64,000 bases of DNA from Polymorphobacter megasporae (GCF_018982885.2 NZ_CP081848.1:3658001-3722000), one strand, 5' to 3'; positions 17,099-27,245 are shown, counted from the stretch's first letter. Notes: generated by a model from the sequence alone, not told the origin. Program-made: numbers and translations.

Positions 17099-17788
17099 AT
17101 GATCACAGTCCGCAAGTCCGCCGAGCGCGGCCATTCGAACATCGGCTGGCTGGACGCCCGCTTCAGCTTCAGCTTCGCCGACTATTACGACCCCGCGCAC
17201 ATGGGCTTCGGGCCGCTGCGCGTGATCAACGAGGACCATATCGCCGGCGGCGCGGGCTTCGGCGAGCACGGCCATGCCGACATGGAAATCGTGTCGTACA
17301 TCGTCTCGGGCGCGATGGCGCACAAGGATTCGATGGGCAACGCGACGATTATCCGCCCCGGCGAAATCCAGCGAATGACCGCCGGCACCGGCATCCGCCA
17401 CGCCGAGATGAACCCGAGCCGGACCGAGGCGATCCACTCGTTCCAGATCTGGATCCTTCCCGAGCGCCGCGGCCTGACGCCGGGCTATGAGCAGGTGACG
17501 ATCGCCGCGCCGCGCCCCGGAGGACTCGACCTGATCGCGTCGCGCCAGCGCCACGACAATGCGGTTGTGATCCACCAGGATGTCGACCTGTACCGCGCGA
17601 CCCCGGGCGAGGGCGCGCCGATCACTCTGCCCGTCGCCGCCGGACGCCGCGTCTGGGTCCAGACGGTGCGCGGCGACGCGACGATCAACGGCGTCGGCCT
17701 GAGCGCGGGCGACGCAGCCGCGATCACCGGTGAGACCGCGCTGGCGATCGCGGGCGACGGCGAGCTGCTCGTGTTCGACATGGCGTAA
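17099..17788 (+). CDS. Pirin family protein (bicupin)
   Basis: 229 residues. It begins MITVRKSAERGHSNIGWLDARFSF and carries the cupin metal ligands in the pirin pattern (EHGHADMEIVSYIVSGAMAHKDS and TAGTGIRHAEMNPS). The C-terminal cupin ends with LLVFDMA. Bacterial pirins such as YhhW bind a metal and can have quercetinase activity, and their physiological role is often unclear. The ATG at 17099 is preceded by CCGGAG. A hairpin at 17799-17823 ends the gene. Confidence 0.9.
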   Translation: MITVRKSAERGHSNIGWLDARFSFSFADYYDPAHMGFGPLRVINEDHIAGGAGFGEHGHADMEIVSYIVSGAMAHKDSMGNATIIRPGEIQRMTAGTGIRHAEMNPSRTEAIHSFQIWILPERRGLTPGYEQVTIAAPRPGGLDLIASRQRHDNAVVIHQDVDLYRATPGEGAPITLPVAAGRRVWVQTVRGDATINGVGLSAGDAAAITGETALAIAGDGELLVFDMA

Positions 17789-17798
17789 ACGCGCGCGA

Positions 17799-17823
17799 GC
17801 CGGGGCGAGAGCAGCGCCCCGGC
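17799..17823. terminator. Bidirectional hairpin between pirin and diguanylate cyclase genes
   Basis: GCCGGGGCG, a 7-base loop and CGCCCCGGC make a 9-bp GC stem in the 37-bp gap between two convergent genes. No T-run is present on either side. Confidence 0.5.
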
Positions 17824-17825
17824 CG

Positions 17826-19448
17826 TCAGGCTCGTATCCTGATGCAATCGCGCCCGGCGTTCTTGGCCTCGTACAGCGCTTCATCAGCGAGGCTCAGGGC
17901 GTCGCTCAGCTCGGATATAGCCGGACTGACATGGGCGATTCCAAAGCTTGCGGTGACCGAAACATAGCCGCGGATCGTCGAGACCGTGCACGCGCTGACC
18001 AAGGTTCGCAGACGGTCGACGATCTGTATCGCCGCAGCCATGTCGCCGCCGGCGAGCAGCAGCGCGAACTCCTCGCCGCCCATCCGTCCGAGAAGGTCGC
18101 CGCCCCGAATTTCCCCGGCACAGGCGCTGGCGACCTTCGCCAGCACCAGGTCGCCGGCGGCATGGCCGTAGAGATCGTTGACCCGTTTGAAATGGTCGAG
18201 GTCCATCATCACGATGGTGAGCATTTCGCCGTCGCGCCGGGCCCGCTCGAAGTCACGTTCGGCACACCGGCCGAAACCGCGACGGTTGAGCGTCTCCGTC
18301 AGGAGATCGGTCTCCGACAGCGCCTCGAGCTGCGCGACAAGCTGCGTCCGCTCGGTGATATCACGGAGGTTCACGACGATCCCGGAAATCGGCGGGGTGT
18401 CGAGCAGGTTGGTCGCGACGACCTCGAAAACGCGGCGGTCACCCGATTTCTGAAAAAGCAGTAGCTCCGAGGTGGCCGGGCCGTCGCGGCGTTCTAACAC
18501 CCGGCCAAGGAAGCGCTGCGCCGCGTCGCGACTGTCGACGGGAACGAAATCGGTTAGATGGCGGCCGATGATCTCGTCGGTGGCATAGCCGAGCACCGAC
18601 AATGCGCTCGAACTTTCGTAGACAAACCGCCCGTTGCTATCGAGAACGCCGATAACGTCGGAGGCGTTTTCGATCAGCAGGCGGTACCGCGTCTCGCTCT
18701 CCTTGAGCGCTTCGACCTCGTGGATTGTCAGCGCAGCGAGCTTGCGATCGAAGAATGCGGTCACCAGCGCGAGCAGCAGCAGGAACGTCGCGGCACCCGA
18801 GACGATGAAGGCGACGACGGCGCGCGGAATGACCGGGCCGGCAACGGCTGCAGGTTGATGCGTGACGACGAACTCCGCCGCCGCCATCCCGGTATAGTGC
18901 ATGCCGGAAATCGCCGCGCCCATGACGACGGCAGCGACGAACCGCTGGAGGCTCCCGCGCGCACGAAAGGCGAGCCACAGCGCCAGGGTTGCGGCAGCGA
19001 TGGCGATGCAGATCGAAGCAGCGACGAGCCGCTCGTCGTAGCGAACCACGACCCCCGGGATCTTCATCGCCGCCATGCCGGTATAATGCATCGCCGCGAC
19101 GCCACAGCCGACGAACAGCCCACTGCAGGCGAGCGCGACCCGGTTCCCGGGAAAGCGCGCGACGACATGGAGGCCAATGCCGCTCACGACGATCGGCAGC
19201 AGAAATGAAACGAGGGTGAGGTTGACGCCGTAGACCGCCGGCAGGTCCATCGCCAGCATGCCGACGAAGTGCATCGCCCACGTTCCGCCCCCAAGCGCGG
19301 TGGCGGCGGCGAATATCCACCAGCGCCGGGCGGACGCTTCGGCGGTGGCGATGCGGCCCGCGAGGTTCAGTGCCGTAAACGAGCCGAAAACCGCAACGGA
19401 TATCGACAGCGCCACCAGCGTCGCACTGGACCCATTCTCCATATTCAT
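17826..19448 (-). CDS. Diguanylate cyclase with MHYT sensor and PAS domain
   Basis: 540 residues. The N-terminal half is a seven-helix MHYT membrane sensor with repeats MHFVGMLAMD, MHYTGMAAMK and MHYTGMAAAE. MHYT domains are proposed to bind copper and sense O2, CO or NO. A PAS domain (IENASDVIGVLDSNGRFVYE) and a complete GGDEF domain follow. The active site reads GGEEF and is preceded by the inhibitory I-site RGGD five residues earlier, so it should make c-di-GMP and be feedback inhibited. There is no EAL domain. Start at MNMENGSS. Longer frames run into tRNA-Pro. Confidence 0.92.
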   Translation of the reverse strand: MNMENGSSATLVALSISVAVFGSFTALNLAGRIATAEASARRWWIFAAATALGGGTWAMHFVGMLAMDLPAVYGVNLTLVSFLLPIVVSGIGLHVVARFPGNRVALACSGLFVGCGVAAMHYTGMAAMKIPGVVVRYDERLVAASICIAIAAATLALWLAFRARGSLQRFVAAVVMGAAISGMHYTGMAAAEFVVTHQPAAVAGPVIPRAVVAFIVSGAATFLLLLALVTAFFDRKLAALTIHEVEALKESETRYRLLIENASDVIGVLDSNGRFVYESSSALSVLGYATDEIIGRHLTDFVPVDSRDAAQRFLGRVLERRDGPATSELLLFQKSGDRRVFEVVATNLLDTPPISGIVVNLRDITERTQLVAQLEALSETDLLTETLNRRGFGRCAERDFERARRDGEMLTIVMMDLDHFKRVNDLYGHAAGDLVLAKVASACAGEIRGGDLLGRMGGEEFALLLAGGDMAAAIQIVDRLRTLVSACTVSTIRGYVSVTASFGIAHVSPAISELSDALSLADEALYEAKNAGRDCIRIRA

Positions 19449-19534
19449 CGTGCGATTGTACGTTATGAGCCATAACGACGGCTTAACAATCACCAAAAAA
19501 GGCGAGAGGAATAAGCAATAGATCGTTAAATTCA

Positions 19535-19611
19535 TGGTCGGGGCGAGAGGATTCGAACCTCCGGCCTCTGCCTCCCGAAGGCAGCGCTCTACCGGGCTGA
19601 GCTACGCCCCG
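19535..19611 (-). tRNA. tRNA-Pro (anticodon CGG)
   Basis: On the minus strand the acceptor arms CGGGGCG/CGCCCCG pair, with the C1-G72 pair typical of bacterial tRNA-Pro. The D arm is GCTC...GAGC. The anticodon stem CTGCC/GGCAG encloses TTCGGGA, giving anticodon CGG. The T arm is GGAGG-TTCGAAT-CCTCT. Discriminator A and CCA are encoded. The length is 77 nt including CCA. The cloverleaf was checked by eye. Confidence 0.95.
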
Positions 19612-19626
19612 ACGCAAGGCGCGAGG

Positions 19627-20946
19627 CTATAGCGGGGTGGTTCCGCCAGCGCAACCGCCGTCTGCGGCGGCGAGCAACGCGGCGCGCGTAACGTGCTTGT
19701 CGCGCGGCGCGGGGTGGGTCGCGGCGGCGATTTCGGCGGCGTCGATCGCCTGCCAGCCGGCGAAGGTCACCGGGCGGATGCCGCGCGCGGCGAGCAACGC
19801 GTCGAGGCCCCCGCCCCCAGCACGGCGACCCGCGCTAATCTCGGTCGCGATTTCCTCGGCGACCTCGCCGCCGTCGGGGCGGTTGGTGCCGATCGTCCCG
19901 CTCGGCCCGCGTCGAGCCCAGCCAGTGACGTAAAGCCCCGGCGCGATGTGCCCGTTATCGTTGACGAAGCGTCCGCGCGCGGTGTCGAACGGCACGCCGG
20001 GGATTTCGGCGGTGCGGTAGCCGATGCAGCCGACGACCAGCCCGCAGTCAATCGACCGCATGACTCCGGTGCCGACCGCGACGTCGCCATCGAGCCGGGT
20101 CGCTTCGACGATCAGCCGCAGCGCTTCGCCGTGGCGCTCGATCGCGACCGGGCGAGTGAGAAAGTCGAAGTCGATCGTCACCGGTTTGTCCGTCCGCGGC
20201 TGGGCGGCGAAGTTCCGCAAATGTCCGACGACCTTGCGCAGGCCGGGGTCGAGCGCGGCATCTCCGGCGGAATCGGGTAGGTCGGCGCGGTTGACCCGCG
20301 GTTGCGCACGTTCGAGCAGGCCGAGCTCGCCCATCTCCTTCGGCGTAAAGCTCGCCTGATACGGTCCGCGCCGCCCGATGATGTGGATGTCGCGGACCGC
20401 GCTCGCGGCAAGGGCGGAGCGGGCATGGCGTGCGATGTCCGATGCGGCGAGCTCGCCGGGGGTCTTGGCGAGCAGCCGGGCGACGTCGATCGCGACATTG
20501 CCGTTGCCGATGACGCATGCCCCCGCCTGTCCGAGCGGGACGTCGAGATCGGCGAAGTCGGGGTGACCATTGTACCAGCCGACGAACGCCGCCGAGCCCA
20601 TGACGCCCGGCAAATCCTCGCCCGTGATCCCGAGCGGGCGATCGCGGGGGGCACCGGTGGCGAGGACGACCGCGTCGTACAGCCTGGTCAGTTCGTCGAT
20701 CGAGACGCCGCCATCCCCGATCTCGACATTGCCGACGAAGCGGACGCCCCCGGCGAGGACCGCGGCATACCGCCGGTCGACCGCCTTGATCGACTGGTGG
20801 TCGGGCGCGACTCCGGCACGGATCAACCCGTACGGCGTCGGCAGCCGGTCGATGATGTCGATCGCGACGGTGCCAAGACGCTTGGCCAGTGCCTCGGCGG
20901 TGTAGAAACCCGCCGGCCCAGCTCCGACGATGGCGACGTGCAGCAT
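19627..20946 (-). CDS. Ferredoxin/adrenodoxin-type NADP+ reductase (FprA-like)
   Basis: 439 residues. It begins MLHVAIVGAGPAGFYTAEAL (FAD site), followed by PTPYGLIRAGVAPDHQ, a motif specific to the adrenodoxin reductase/FprA family. The NADP site (VIGNGNVAIDVARLL) lies mid-protein, and the C-terminal GWARRGPSGTIGTNRPDG loop is also diagnostic. The enzyme passes electrons between NADPH and a ferredoxin, for example for P450 or Fe-S systems. No ferredoxin or P450 gene adjoins. The start at 20946 follows AGGGGAGA. The gene is divergent from lepA. Confidence 0.92.
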   Translation of the reverse strand: MLHVAIVGAGPAGFYTAEALAKRLGTVAIDIIDRLPTPYGLIRAGVAPDHQSIKAVDRRYAAVLAGGVRFVGNVEIGDGGVSIDELTRLYDAVVLATGAPRDRPLGITGEDLPGVMGSAAFVGWYNGHPDFADLDVPLGQAGACVIGNGNVAIDVARLLAKTPGELAASDIARHARSALAASAVRDIHIIGRRGPYQASFTPKEMGELGLLERAQPRVNRADLPDSAGDAALDPGLRKVVGHLRNFAAQPRTDKPVTIDFDFLTRPVAIERHGEALRLIVEATRLDGDVAVGTGVMRSIDCGLVVGCIGYRTAEIPGVPFDTARGRFVNDNGHIAPGLYVTGWARRGPSGTIGTNRPDGGEVAEEIATEISAGRRAGGGGLDALLAARGIRPVTFAGWQAIDAAEIAAATHPAPRDKHVTRAALLAAADGGCAGGTTPL

Positions 20947-21020
20947 CGGCGTGTCTCCCCTGAGCAGCATGTGGCGGCGCGGCGGTTTCTTTGGCAAGCC
21001 CCCTCTGCTAGAGCGTGGCG

Positions 21021-22829
21021 ATGACCGCCCCCATCGACCGCATCCGCAATTTCTCGATCATCGCGCATATCGACCACGGCAAGTCGACCCTCGCCGACCG
21101 GTTGATCCAGCAGACCGGTGGGCTGACCGCGCGCGAGATGAGCGAGCAGGTCCTCGACAACATGGACATCGAGCGCGAGCGCGGCATCACGATCAAGTCG
21201 CAGACCGTCCGGCTCGACTACAAGGCGAAGGACGGGCTCGATTACGTCCTCAACTTGATGGACACTCCCGGCCACGTCGACTTTGCGTACGAAGTCAGCC
21301 GCAGCCTCGCCGCGTGCGAGGGCGCCTTGCTCGTCGTCGACGCGGCGCAGGGGGTCGAGGCGCAGACGCTGGCGAACGTCTACCAGTCGATCGAGCACGA
21401 CCATGTCATCGTGCCCGTCATCAATAAGGTCGACCTGCCCGCCGCCGAGCCCGAGCGCGTCAAGCAACAGATCGAGGACGTCATCGGCATCTCGACTGAC
21501 GACGCGGTGCTGACCAGCGCCAAGACCGGCATCGGTATCGACGACGTTCTCGATGCGATCGTCCGGCTGATCCCGCCGCCGAAGGGCGACCCTGCCGCCC
21601 CGCTCAAGGCGATGCTCGTTGATTCGTGGTATGATCCGTATCTCGGCGTCGTCATCCTCGTCCGCGTCATCGACGGGTCTTTGCGCAAGGGCCAGCAGAT
21701 CGTTTTCATGGCCGAAGGCACCCAGCACCTCGTCGACCGCGTCGGCGTCTTCCGCCCGAAGATCGAACTGCTTGACACGCTCGGGCCGGGCGAGATCGGC
21801 TTCATCACTGCACAGATCAAGGAGGTCGCGCAGACCAACGTCGGCGACACGATCACCGACGCCAAGCGCCCGGCGGCGGTCGCGCTGCCCGGCTTCAAGA
21901 CCGTCCAGCCGGTGGTGTTCTGCGGGCTGTTCCCGGTCGACGCGGCGGACTTCGAAAAGCTCCGCGACAGTCTCGGGCGGCTGCGGTTGAACGATGCGAG
22001 CTTCAGCTTCGAGACCGAATCGTCGGCGGCGCTGGGCTTCGGCTTCCGCTGCGGCTTTCTCGGGCTGCTCCACCTCGAGATCATCCAGGAGCGGCTGACG
22101 CGCGAGTACGACCTCGACCTGATCACGACCGCGCCGTCGGTGGTCTACAAGATGCTGATCCGCGACGGCAGCCTGATCGAGCTCCACAACCCGTCGGACA
22201 TGCCCGATCCGAGCACGATCGAGCTGATCGAGGAGCCGTGGATCGAGGCGACGATCTTCACCCCCGACGAATATCTCGGGAGCATCCTCAAGCTGTGCCA
22301 GGACCGGCGCGGCATCCAGACTAACCTGACCTATGTCGGCGGGCGCGCGCAGGTGATCTACGAACTGCCGTTGAACGAGGTCGTGTTCGACTTCTACGAC
22401 CGGCTGAAGTCGATCAGCCGCGGCTATGCCAGCTTCGACTACCACCAGATCGGCTACCGCGAGGGTGACCTCGTCAAAATGACGATCATGGTCAACGCCG
22501 AGCCGGTCGACGCGCTCAGCATGATCGTCCACCGCGACGCCGCCGAGGCGCGCGGGCGCCACATGTGCGAGCGGATGAAGGACCTCATCCCGCGGCACCT
22601 GTTCAAGATTCCAGTCCAGGCGGCGATCGGCGGCAAGGTCATCGCGCGCGAGACGATCGCCGCGATGCGCAAGGACGTGACCGCGAAATGTTACGGCGGC
22701 GACATCAGCCGCAAGAAGAAGCTGCTCGACAAGCAGAAGGAAGGCAAGAAGCGGATGCGCCAGTACGGCAGCGTCGACATTCCGCAGGAAGCCTTCATCG
22801 CCGCGCTGCGGATGGGCGACGCAAATTAG
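21021..22829 (+). CDS. lepA: Elongation factor 4 (translational GTPase LepA)
   Basis: 602 residues, normal for LepA. The G motifs are [24 protein letters not shown] and [11 protein letters not shown], followed by EF-G-like domains and the LepA-specific C-terminal domain ([21 protein letters not shown]). LepA binds stalled or assembling ribosomes and promotes back-translocation or 30S assembly. The ATG at 21021 is chosen, and a GTG two codons earlier is possible. The next gene, the Clp_N-TIR fusion, starts only 51 bp downstream in the same direction and may be co-transcribed. Confidence 0.97.
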   Translation: MTAPIDRIRNFSIIAHIDHGKSTLADRLIQQTGGLTAREMSEQVLDNMDIERERGITIKSQTVRLDYKAKDGLDYVLNLMDTPGHVDFAYEVSRSLAACEGALLVVDAAQGVEAQTLANVYQSIEHDHVIVPVINKVDLPAAEPERVKQQIEDVIGISTDDAVLTSAKTGIGIDDVLDAIVRLIPPPKGDPAAPLKAMLVDSWYDPYLGVVILVRVIDGSLRKGQQIVFMAEGTQHLVDRVGVFRPKIELLDTLGPGEIGFITAQIKEVAQTNVGDTITDAKRPAAVALPGFKTVQPVVFCGLFPVDAADFEKLRDSLGRLRLNDASFSFETESSAALGFGFRCGFLGLLHLEIIQERLTREYDLDLITTAPSVVYKMLIRDGSLIELHNPSDMPDPSTIELIEEPWIEATIFTPDEYLGSILKLCQDRRGIQTNLTYVGGRAQVIYELPLNEVVFDFYDRLKSISRGYASFDYHQIGYREGDLVKMTIMVNAEPVDALSMIVHRDAAEARGRHMCERMKDLIPRHLFKIPVQAAIGGKVIARETIAAMRKDVTAKCYGGDISRKKKLLDKQKEGKKRMRQYGSVDIPQEAFIAALRMGDAN

Positions 22830-22880
22830 GCTCTGGCGATGAGGCGCAACACGGCTTAGTCAGCAACTTGGGGTACAACC

Positions 22881-24596
22881 ATGGATGAGCCAGTTAAGTT
22901 TGGCGACGCGCCTAAGACGTCATTTGCTCGCGACCTTGAAAATACCCTCCATAATGCTCTGGCTGAAGCCAGCCGACGACATCACGAATATGCTACGCTT
23001 GAGCATCTATTGCTTGCCCTTACCGGTGATACCCATGCGGTTGCGGTGCTTAAAGCCTGTGCGGTCGATGTCGAACAGTTGTCGGCCGATGTCACAAAAT
23101 ATCTCGATACTGAGCTCGACCCGCTAAAGAGCGACCCTGCTCTCGATCCCTCACCGACCGCAAGCTTCCAGCGCGTCGTCCAGCGCGCGATCCTTCACGT
23201 TCAGTCTGCGCGGCGCGAGGAGGTCACCGGCGCGAATGTCTTAATCGCTCTGTTCAGCGAGCGAGAAAGCCAAGCGGTGTTTTTCCTTCAACAGCATGAC
23301 ATGACCCGCCTCGACGCCGTCAGCTTTTTTACGCACGGCATCACAAAGGCACCGCAGGTGGCCGAGCCTGTCTCGTCTGATGTCGACGACGACTCCAGAC
23401 CGAAGTCATTCGATTTTTTCTTAAGTTACGCCTCTTCGGATTCGGATATTGCCAGAGAAGTTTTCGACGTCGTCAAAGGTGCTGGATATTCTATTACGGC
23501 ACAATTTCAAGACTTCGGTGCGGGAGCAAATTTTGTTCGCGAGATGCAACACGCTTTAGCGACATCGGCTAAATTGATCGCTATTTATTCGCCAGCATAT
23601 GAGCGCTCCGACCATTGCCAAGCCGAATGGAGCGCTGCTTATAACGAAGACCCAGGCGGACTAAAACGCAAGATTGTTGCGTTCATGTTTCAACCGACCG
23701 CGCTTAATCTTCTTGCACGACAAATCGTGTACACTTCACTTATTGGCTTCAACAAAACTAGACGCGCTAACGCGGTTCTTCAAGCGATCGGCTATAAGAT
23801 TCCGCTTCGGTCGAAACGCGAGATCGCCCGCGAGGTAGCTCGTGTTGCAAGTCCGGACGTGGAGTTTCGCGCAGGTCGGCTGAATGCAATCCCCAATCGT
23901 AAATTAGACATCTCGAATAGAGATACTGGAGTTGCCGAACTATCGCTAACGTTATCCCAAATTGCGGGCATAATAATCGAATCTTTGCCAGGGAATACAC
24001 CGCCAATTGTATCAAAATGCCTAATCGTCTATAAGAAAAATTTAGATGAATATGAAAATGGCCCGATACTAGGCGTTTTAAATGTGGCGGCAGCAGCAGT
24101 TGAAAGAGAATATCGAGGGCAAGATTCTGCACTCTGGGGACCTGGCTTAGATGGACTAATTAGCGAATTATTTCGTATTCACGGACTATTCGTAGCGAAT
24201 TTTCCAAAGGACAGTGAGCGAGAACGTCTTTTTTCTGAAATATCCGTTGATGATTCTCTAATTGCAAATGGAACGATTGAGGAAAATGTAGCGAAGGCAA
24301 GCGATGCATTGGCAAAGATCGCCAACGAGGGCCTCACTACTCCCACATTTGACCGCATTGTAAAAGATCTTAAGGATCAAGCCGAACAGATTTATTTTGA
24401 TCCACAAATAGTGCAAAATAAGGGTTTTTTCGGCGTGTCGGCTCGGCAAAGACTTGTTCTAGGAACCATAGGATTCTATGAACGCATTCTTTCTGCACTT
24501 GGGAACGTTGCCAAGATTGCGGACTCTCCGACCATGGTACATGCTATCAGCGTTGTGCGCCAAGCGGTCGAGAACCTTCTCAAATTGCTTTCCTGA
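22881..24596 (+). CDS. Clp_N-TIR fusion protein, putative immune or stress effector
   Basis: 571 residues in three parts. Residues 14-156 are a Clp_N (ClpA N-domain) repeat pair; by my own alignment about 115 of 143 positions are identical to the N-domain of the ClpA encoded next door. Residues 175-304 are a TIR domain: FDFFLSYASSDSDIAREV, FQDFGAGANFVREMQHAL, then SPAYERSDHCQAEWSAA, in which Glu249 occupies the catalytic position of NAD-cleaving TIR domains. Residues 305-571 match nothing I recognise and look mostly helical. GC content falls sharply along the gene: 41 of 60 bases are G/C at 23161-23220 but only 17 of 60 at 24001-24060. That suggests a native-like Clp_N module joined to foreign DNA. 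Context is lepA, then this gene, then clpA, all on one strand. NADase activity, defence function and partner are inference. Confidence 0.85.
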   Translation: MDEPVKFGDAPKTSFARDLENTLHNALAEASRRHHEYATLEHLLLALTGDTHAVAVLKACAVDVEQLSADVTKYLDTELDPLKSDPALDPSPTASFQRVVQRAILHVQSARREEVTGANVLIALFSERESQAVFFLQQHDMTRLDAVSFFTHGITKAPQVAEPVSSDVDDDSRPKSFDFFLSYASSDSDIAREVFDVVKGAGYSITAQFQDFGAGANFVREMQHALATSAKLIAIYSPAYERSDHCQAEWSAAYNEDPGGLKRKIVAFMFQPTALNLLARQIVYTSLIGFNKTRRANAVLQAIGYKIPLRSKREIAREVARVASPDVEFRAGRLNAIPNRKLDISNRDTGVAELSLTLSQIAGIIIESLPGNTPPIVSKCLIVYKKNLDEYENGPILGVLNVAAAAVEREYRGQDSALWGPGLDGLISELFRIHGLFVANFPKDSERERLFSEISVDDSLIANGTIEENVAKASDALAKIANEGLTTPTFDRIVKDLKDQAEQIYFDPQIVQNKGFFGVSARQRLVLGTIGFYERILSALGNVAKIADSPTMVHAISVVRQAVENLLKLLS

Positions 24597-24859
24597 GAAT
24601 TCTTTGATGCTTGAATCCAGCTATAACGCATATCGCTGTAATCGAGCAGGCGCGTCAGCGCTAAGCCCGGTGGCGATCGCGAAATACGTTCGGCTCGGAT
24701 TCTGACGGGGCTCGGGCAACCGATCCAGGTGGGCGAAGCAATCGAGCTATTGCTGCCGTCCCGCCGCGTCAAAACCAACCCCTTGCACTCTGCCCCCACC
24801 GGGGTGACATTGTGGAGGCAGGCGGCGCTGCCCCTCAGCGGCCGCCCCGGGAGAAGTCC

Positions 24860-27238
24860 ATGCCCGCTTTCACGCGCGAACTCGAACACACGCTGCATAA
24901 CGCCCTCGCCGAAGCGAGCCGTCGTCATCACGAATATGCCACCCTCGAGCACCTGCTGCTCGCCCTTGCCGCCGACAGCCATGCCGTCGCGGTGATGAAG
25001 GCATGCTCGGTCGACGTCGAGGAACTGGCTTCGAACGTCACCAAGTATCTCGACACCGAGCTTAATGCCCTCAAGGCCGACGCCTCGGTCGATCCGTCGC
25101 CGACTGCAGGCTTCCAGCGCGTCGTCCAGCGCGCGATCCTCCACGTCCAGTCGTCGGGCCGCGAGGAAGTAACCGGCGCAAACGTGCTGGTCGCCTTGTT
25201 CTCCGAGCGCGAGAGCCACGCGGTATTCTTCCTCCAGCAGCAGGACATGACGCGCCTCGACGCCGTCAGCTTCATCGCTCACGGCATCGCCAAGTCGGGC
25301 CAGTCGGAGACCCGCGCGGTCAAGGGTAGCGGTCCGGGCACCAAGGGTTCAGGGGACGAGGAGCCCGAGGAGAAGCCGACGAAGGGTGAGAAGAAGGGCG
25401 GCGCCGAGAGCGCGCTCAAGCAGTTCACCGTCAACCTCAACGAGAAGGCGAAGATCGGCAAGATCGACCCGCTGATCGGGCGTCATGCCGAGGTCGACCG
25501 GACGATCCAGATCCTCTGCCGCCGGTCGAAGAACAACCCGCTGTATGTCGGCGAGCCCGGCGTCGGCAAGACCGCGATCGCCGAGGGCCTCGCACGCAAG
25601 ATCATCGAGGGCGACGTCCCCGATGTATTGAAGCCCGCAGTGATCTACTCGCTCGACATGGGCGCGCTGCTAGCCGGCACGCGGTATCGCGGCGACTTCG
25701 AGGAGCGGCTCAAGAATGTCGTCAACGAGCTCGAGAAGCTGCCGCACGCGGTGCTGTTCATCGACGAGATCCACACCGTCATCGGTGCCGGGGCGACGTC
25801 GGGCGGCGCGATGGATGCGTCGAACCTGCTTAAGCCGGCGCTGTCGAGCGGCGCAATCCGCTGCATCGGCTCGACGACCTACAAGGAGTTCCGCAATCAC
25901 TTCGAGAAAGACCGCGCACTGCTGCGGCGCTTCCAGAAGATCGACGTCAACGAGCCGACGGTCGAGGACGCAATCAAGATCCTGATGGGGTTGCGGTCGA
26001 GCTACGAAAAGCACCACCAGCTCAAGTACACCCCCGAGGCGATCAAGGCGGCGGTCGAGCTGTCGGCGCGCTACATCAACGACCGCAAGCTGCCCGACAA
26101 GGCGATCGACGTGATCGACGAAACCGGCGCGTCGCAGATGCTCGTCCCCCTCGCGAAGCGCAAGAAGGTGATCGGGGTCAAGGAAGTCGAGGCGGTTATC
26201 GCAACGATGGCGCGGATTCCGGCGAAGTCGGTTTCGACCGACGACAAGAAGGCGCTCGGAACGCTCGAGGCCGACCTCAAGCGCGTCGTCTTCGGGCAGG
26301 ACAAGGCGATCGAGCGGGTGTCGTCGGCGATCAAGCTCAGCCGTGCTGGGCTGCGCGAGCCGAACAAGCCGATCGGCAACTATCTGTTCTCCGGTCCGAC
26401 CGGTGTCGGCAAGACCGAGGTGGCGAAGCAGCTCGCGCACATCCTCGGCATCCCGCTGACGCGCTTCGACATGTCGGAATATATGGAGCGGCACTCGGTC
26501 AGCCGGCTCATCGGCGCGCCCCCGGGCTACGTCGGGTTCGACCAGGGCGGTCTGCTGACCGATGCGGTCGACCAGAACCCGCACAGCGTGCTGCTGCTCG
26601 ACGAAATCGAGAAGGCGCATCCCGACCTGTTCAACATCCTGTTACAGGTGATGGATAACGGCAAGCTGACCGACCACCACGGCAAGACCGTCGACTTCAG
26701 GAACACGATCCTGATCATGACGACCAACGCCGGGGCGTCGGACATGGCGCGCGAGGGACTGGGCTTCGGTGCGGCGTCACGCGAGGGCGAGGACGAGGAG
26801 GCGATCAAGAAGATGTTCACCCCCGAATTCCGGAACCGGCTCGATGCGGTCGTGCCGTTCGAAAGCCTGCCGCCATCGGTCATCATGCGCGTCATCGACA
26901 AGTTCGTGCTCCAGCTCGAACTCCAGCTCCAGGAGCGCGACGTTCACATCGCGCTCGACGAGCCGGCGAAGGAGTGGCTGATCGCGCGCGGTTACGACAA
27001 GACGATGGGCGCGCGGCCGATGGCACGACTGATCCAGGAGAAGATCAAGCAGCCGCTCGCCGAGGAACTGCTGTTCGGCAAGCTCGTCCGCGGCGGCGAG
27101 GTCCGGGTCCACGTCAAGGACGATGCTCTCGCGTTCGAGATCATCAAGGCCGCGCCGAAGCCGAAGCGGGTCAAGAAGGGCGCAGGCCCCGATGCCACTC
27201 CCGCGGCGGAGACCGGCGAACCGTTGGTCGAAGCGTAA
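24860..27238 (+). CDS. clpA: ATP-dependent Clp protease ATP-binding subunit ClpA
   Basis: 792 residues. The N-domain (1-144) binds the adaptor ClpS and substrates. Two AAA+ modules follow, with Walker A motifs GEPGVGKT (231-238) and GPTGVGKT (512-519). Walker B regions are [14 protein letters not shown] and [12 protein letters not shown], and the arginine-finger region is [11 protein letters not shown]. The ClpP-docking loop reads GLGFGAA rather than the enterobacterial IGL, as in many alphaproteobacteria. Between N-domain and AAA1 is a charged linker (about 150-195: [19 protein letters not shown]). The enzyme unfolds proteins for ClpP. The ATG at 24860, with GGGAGAAG upstream, is chosen because it aligns with ClpA starts. 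clpS, often the upstream neighbour, is not found in this window. The 263 bp upstream has no other gene. Confidence 0.96.
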   Translation: MPAFTRELEHTLHNALAEASRRHHEYATLEHLLLALAADSHAVAVMKACSVDVEELASNVTKYLDTELNALKADASVDPSPTAGFQRVVQRAILHVQSSGREEVTGANVLVALFSERESHAVFFLQQQDMTRLDAVSFIAHGIAKSGQSETRAVKGSGPGTKGSGDEEPEEKPTKGEKKGGAESALKQFTVNLNEKAKIGKIDPLIGRHAEVDRTIQILCRRSKNNPLYVGEPGVGKTAIAEGLARKIIEGDVPDVLKPAVIYSLDMGALLAGTRYRGDFEERLKNVVNELEKLPHAVLFIDEIHTVIGAGATSGGAMDASNLLKPALSSGAIRCIGSTTYKEFRNHFEKDRALLRRFQKIDVNEPTVEDAIKILMGLRSSYEKHHQLKYTPEAIKAAVELSARYINDRKLPDKAIDVIDETGASQMLVPLAKRKKVIGVKEVEAVIATMARIPAKSVSTDDKKALGTLEADLKRVVFGQDKAIERVSSAIKLSRAGLREPNKPIGNYLFSGPTGVGKTEVAKQLAHILGIPLTRFDMSEYMERHSVSRLIGAPPGYVGFDQGGLLTDAVDQNPHSVLLLDEIEKAHPDLFNILLQVMDNGKLTDHHGKTVDFRNTILIMTTNAGASDMAREGLGFGAASREGEDEEAIKKMFTPEFRNRLDAVVPFESLPPSVIMRVIDKFVLQLELQLQERDVHIALDEPAKEWLIARGYDKTMGARPMARLIQEKIKQPLAEELLFGKLVRGGEVRVHVKDDALAFEIIKAAPKPKRVKKGAGPDATPAAETGEPLVEA

Positions 27239-27245
27239 AGACCTG

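Noticed and set aside
19535-22880. tRNA-Pro as an attachment site for an island containing the TIR fusion
   Set aside because: No integrase, no direct repeat of the tRNA 3' end, and housekeeping genes lie between the tRNA and the fusion.
24783-24811. TTGCAC-N17-GACATT before clpA as a promoter or heat-shock site
   Set aside because: The -10 match is only 3 of 6, and it does not fit the sigma-32 consensus.
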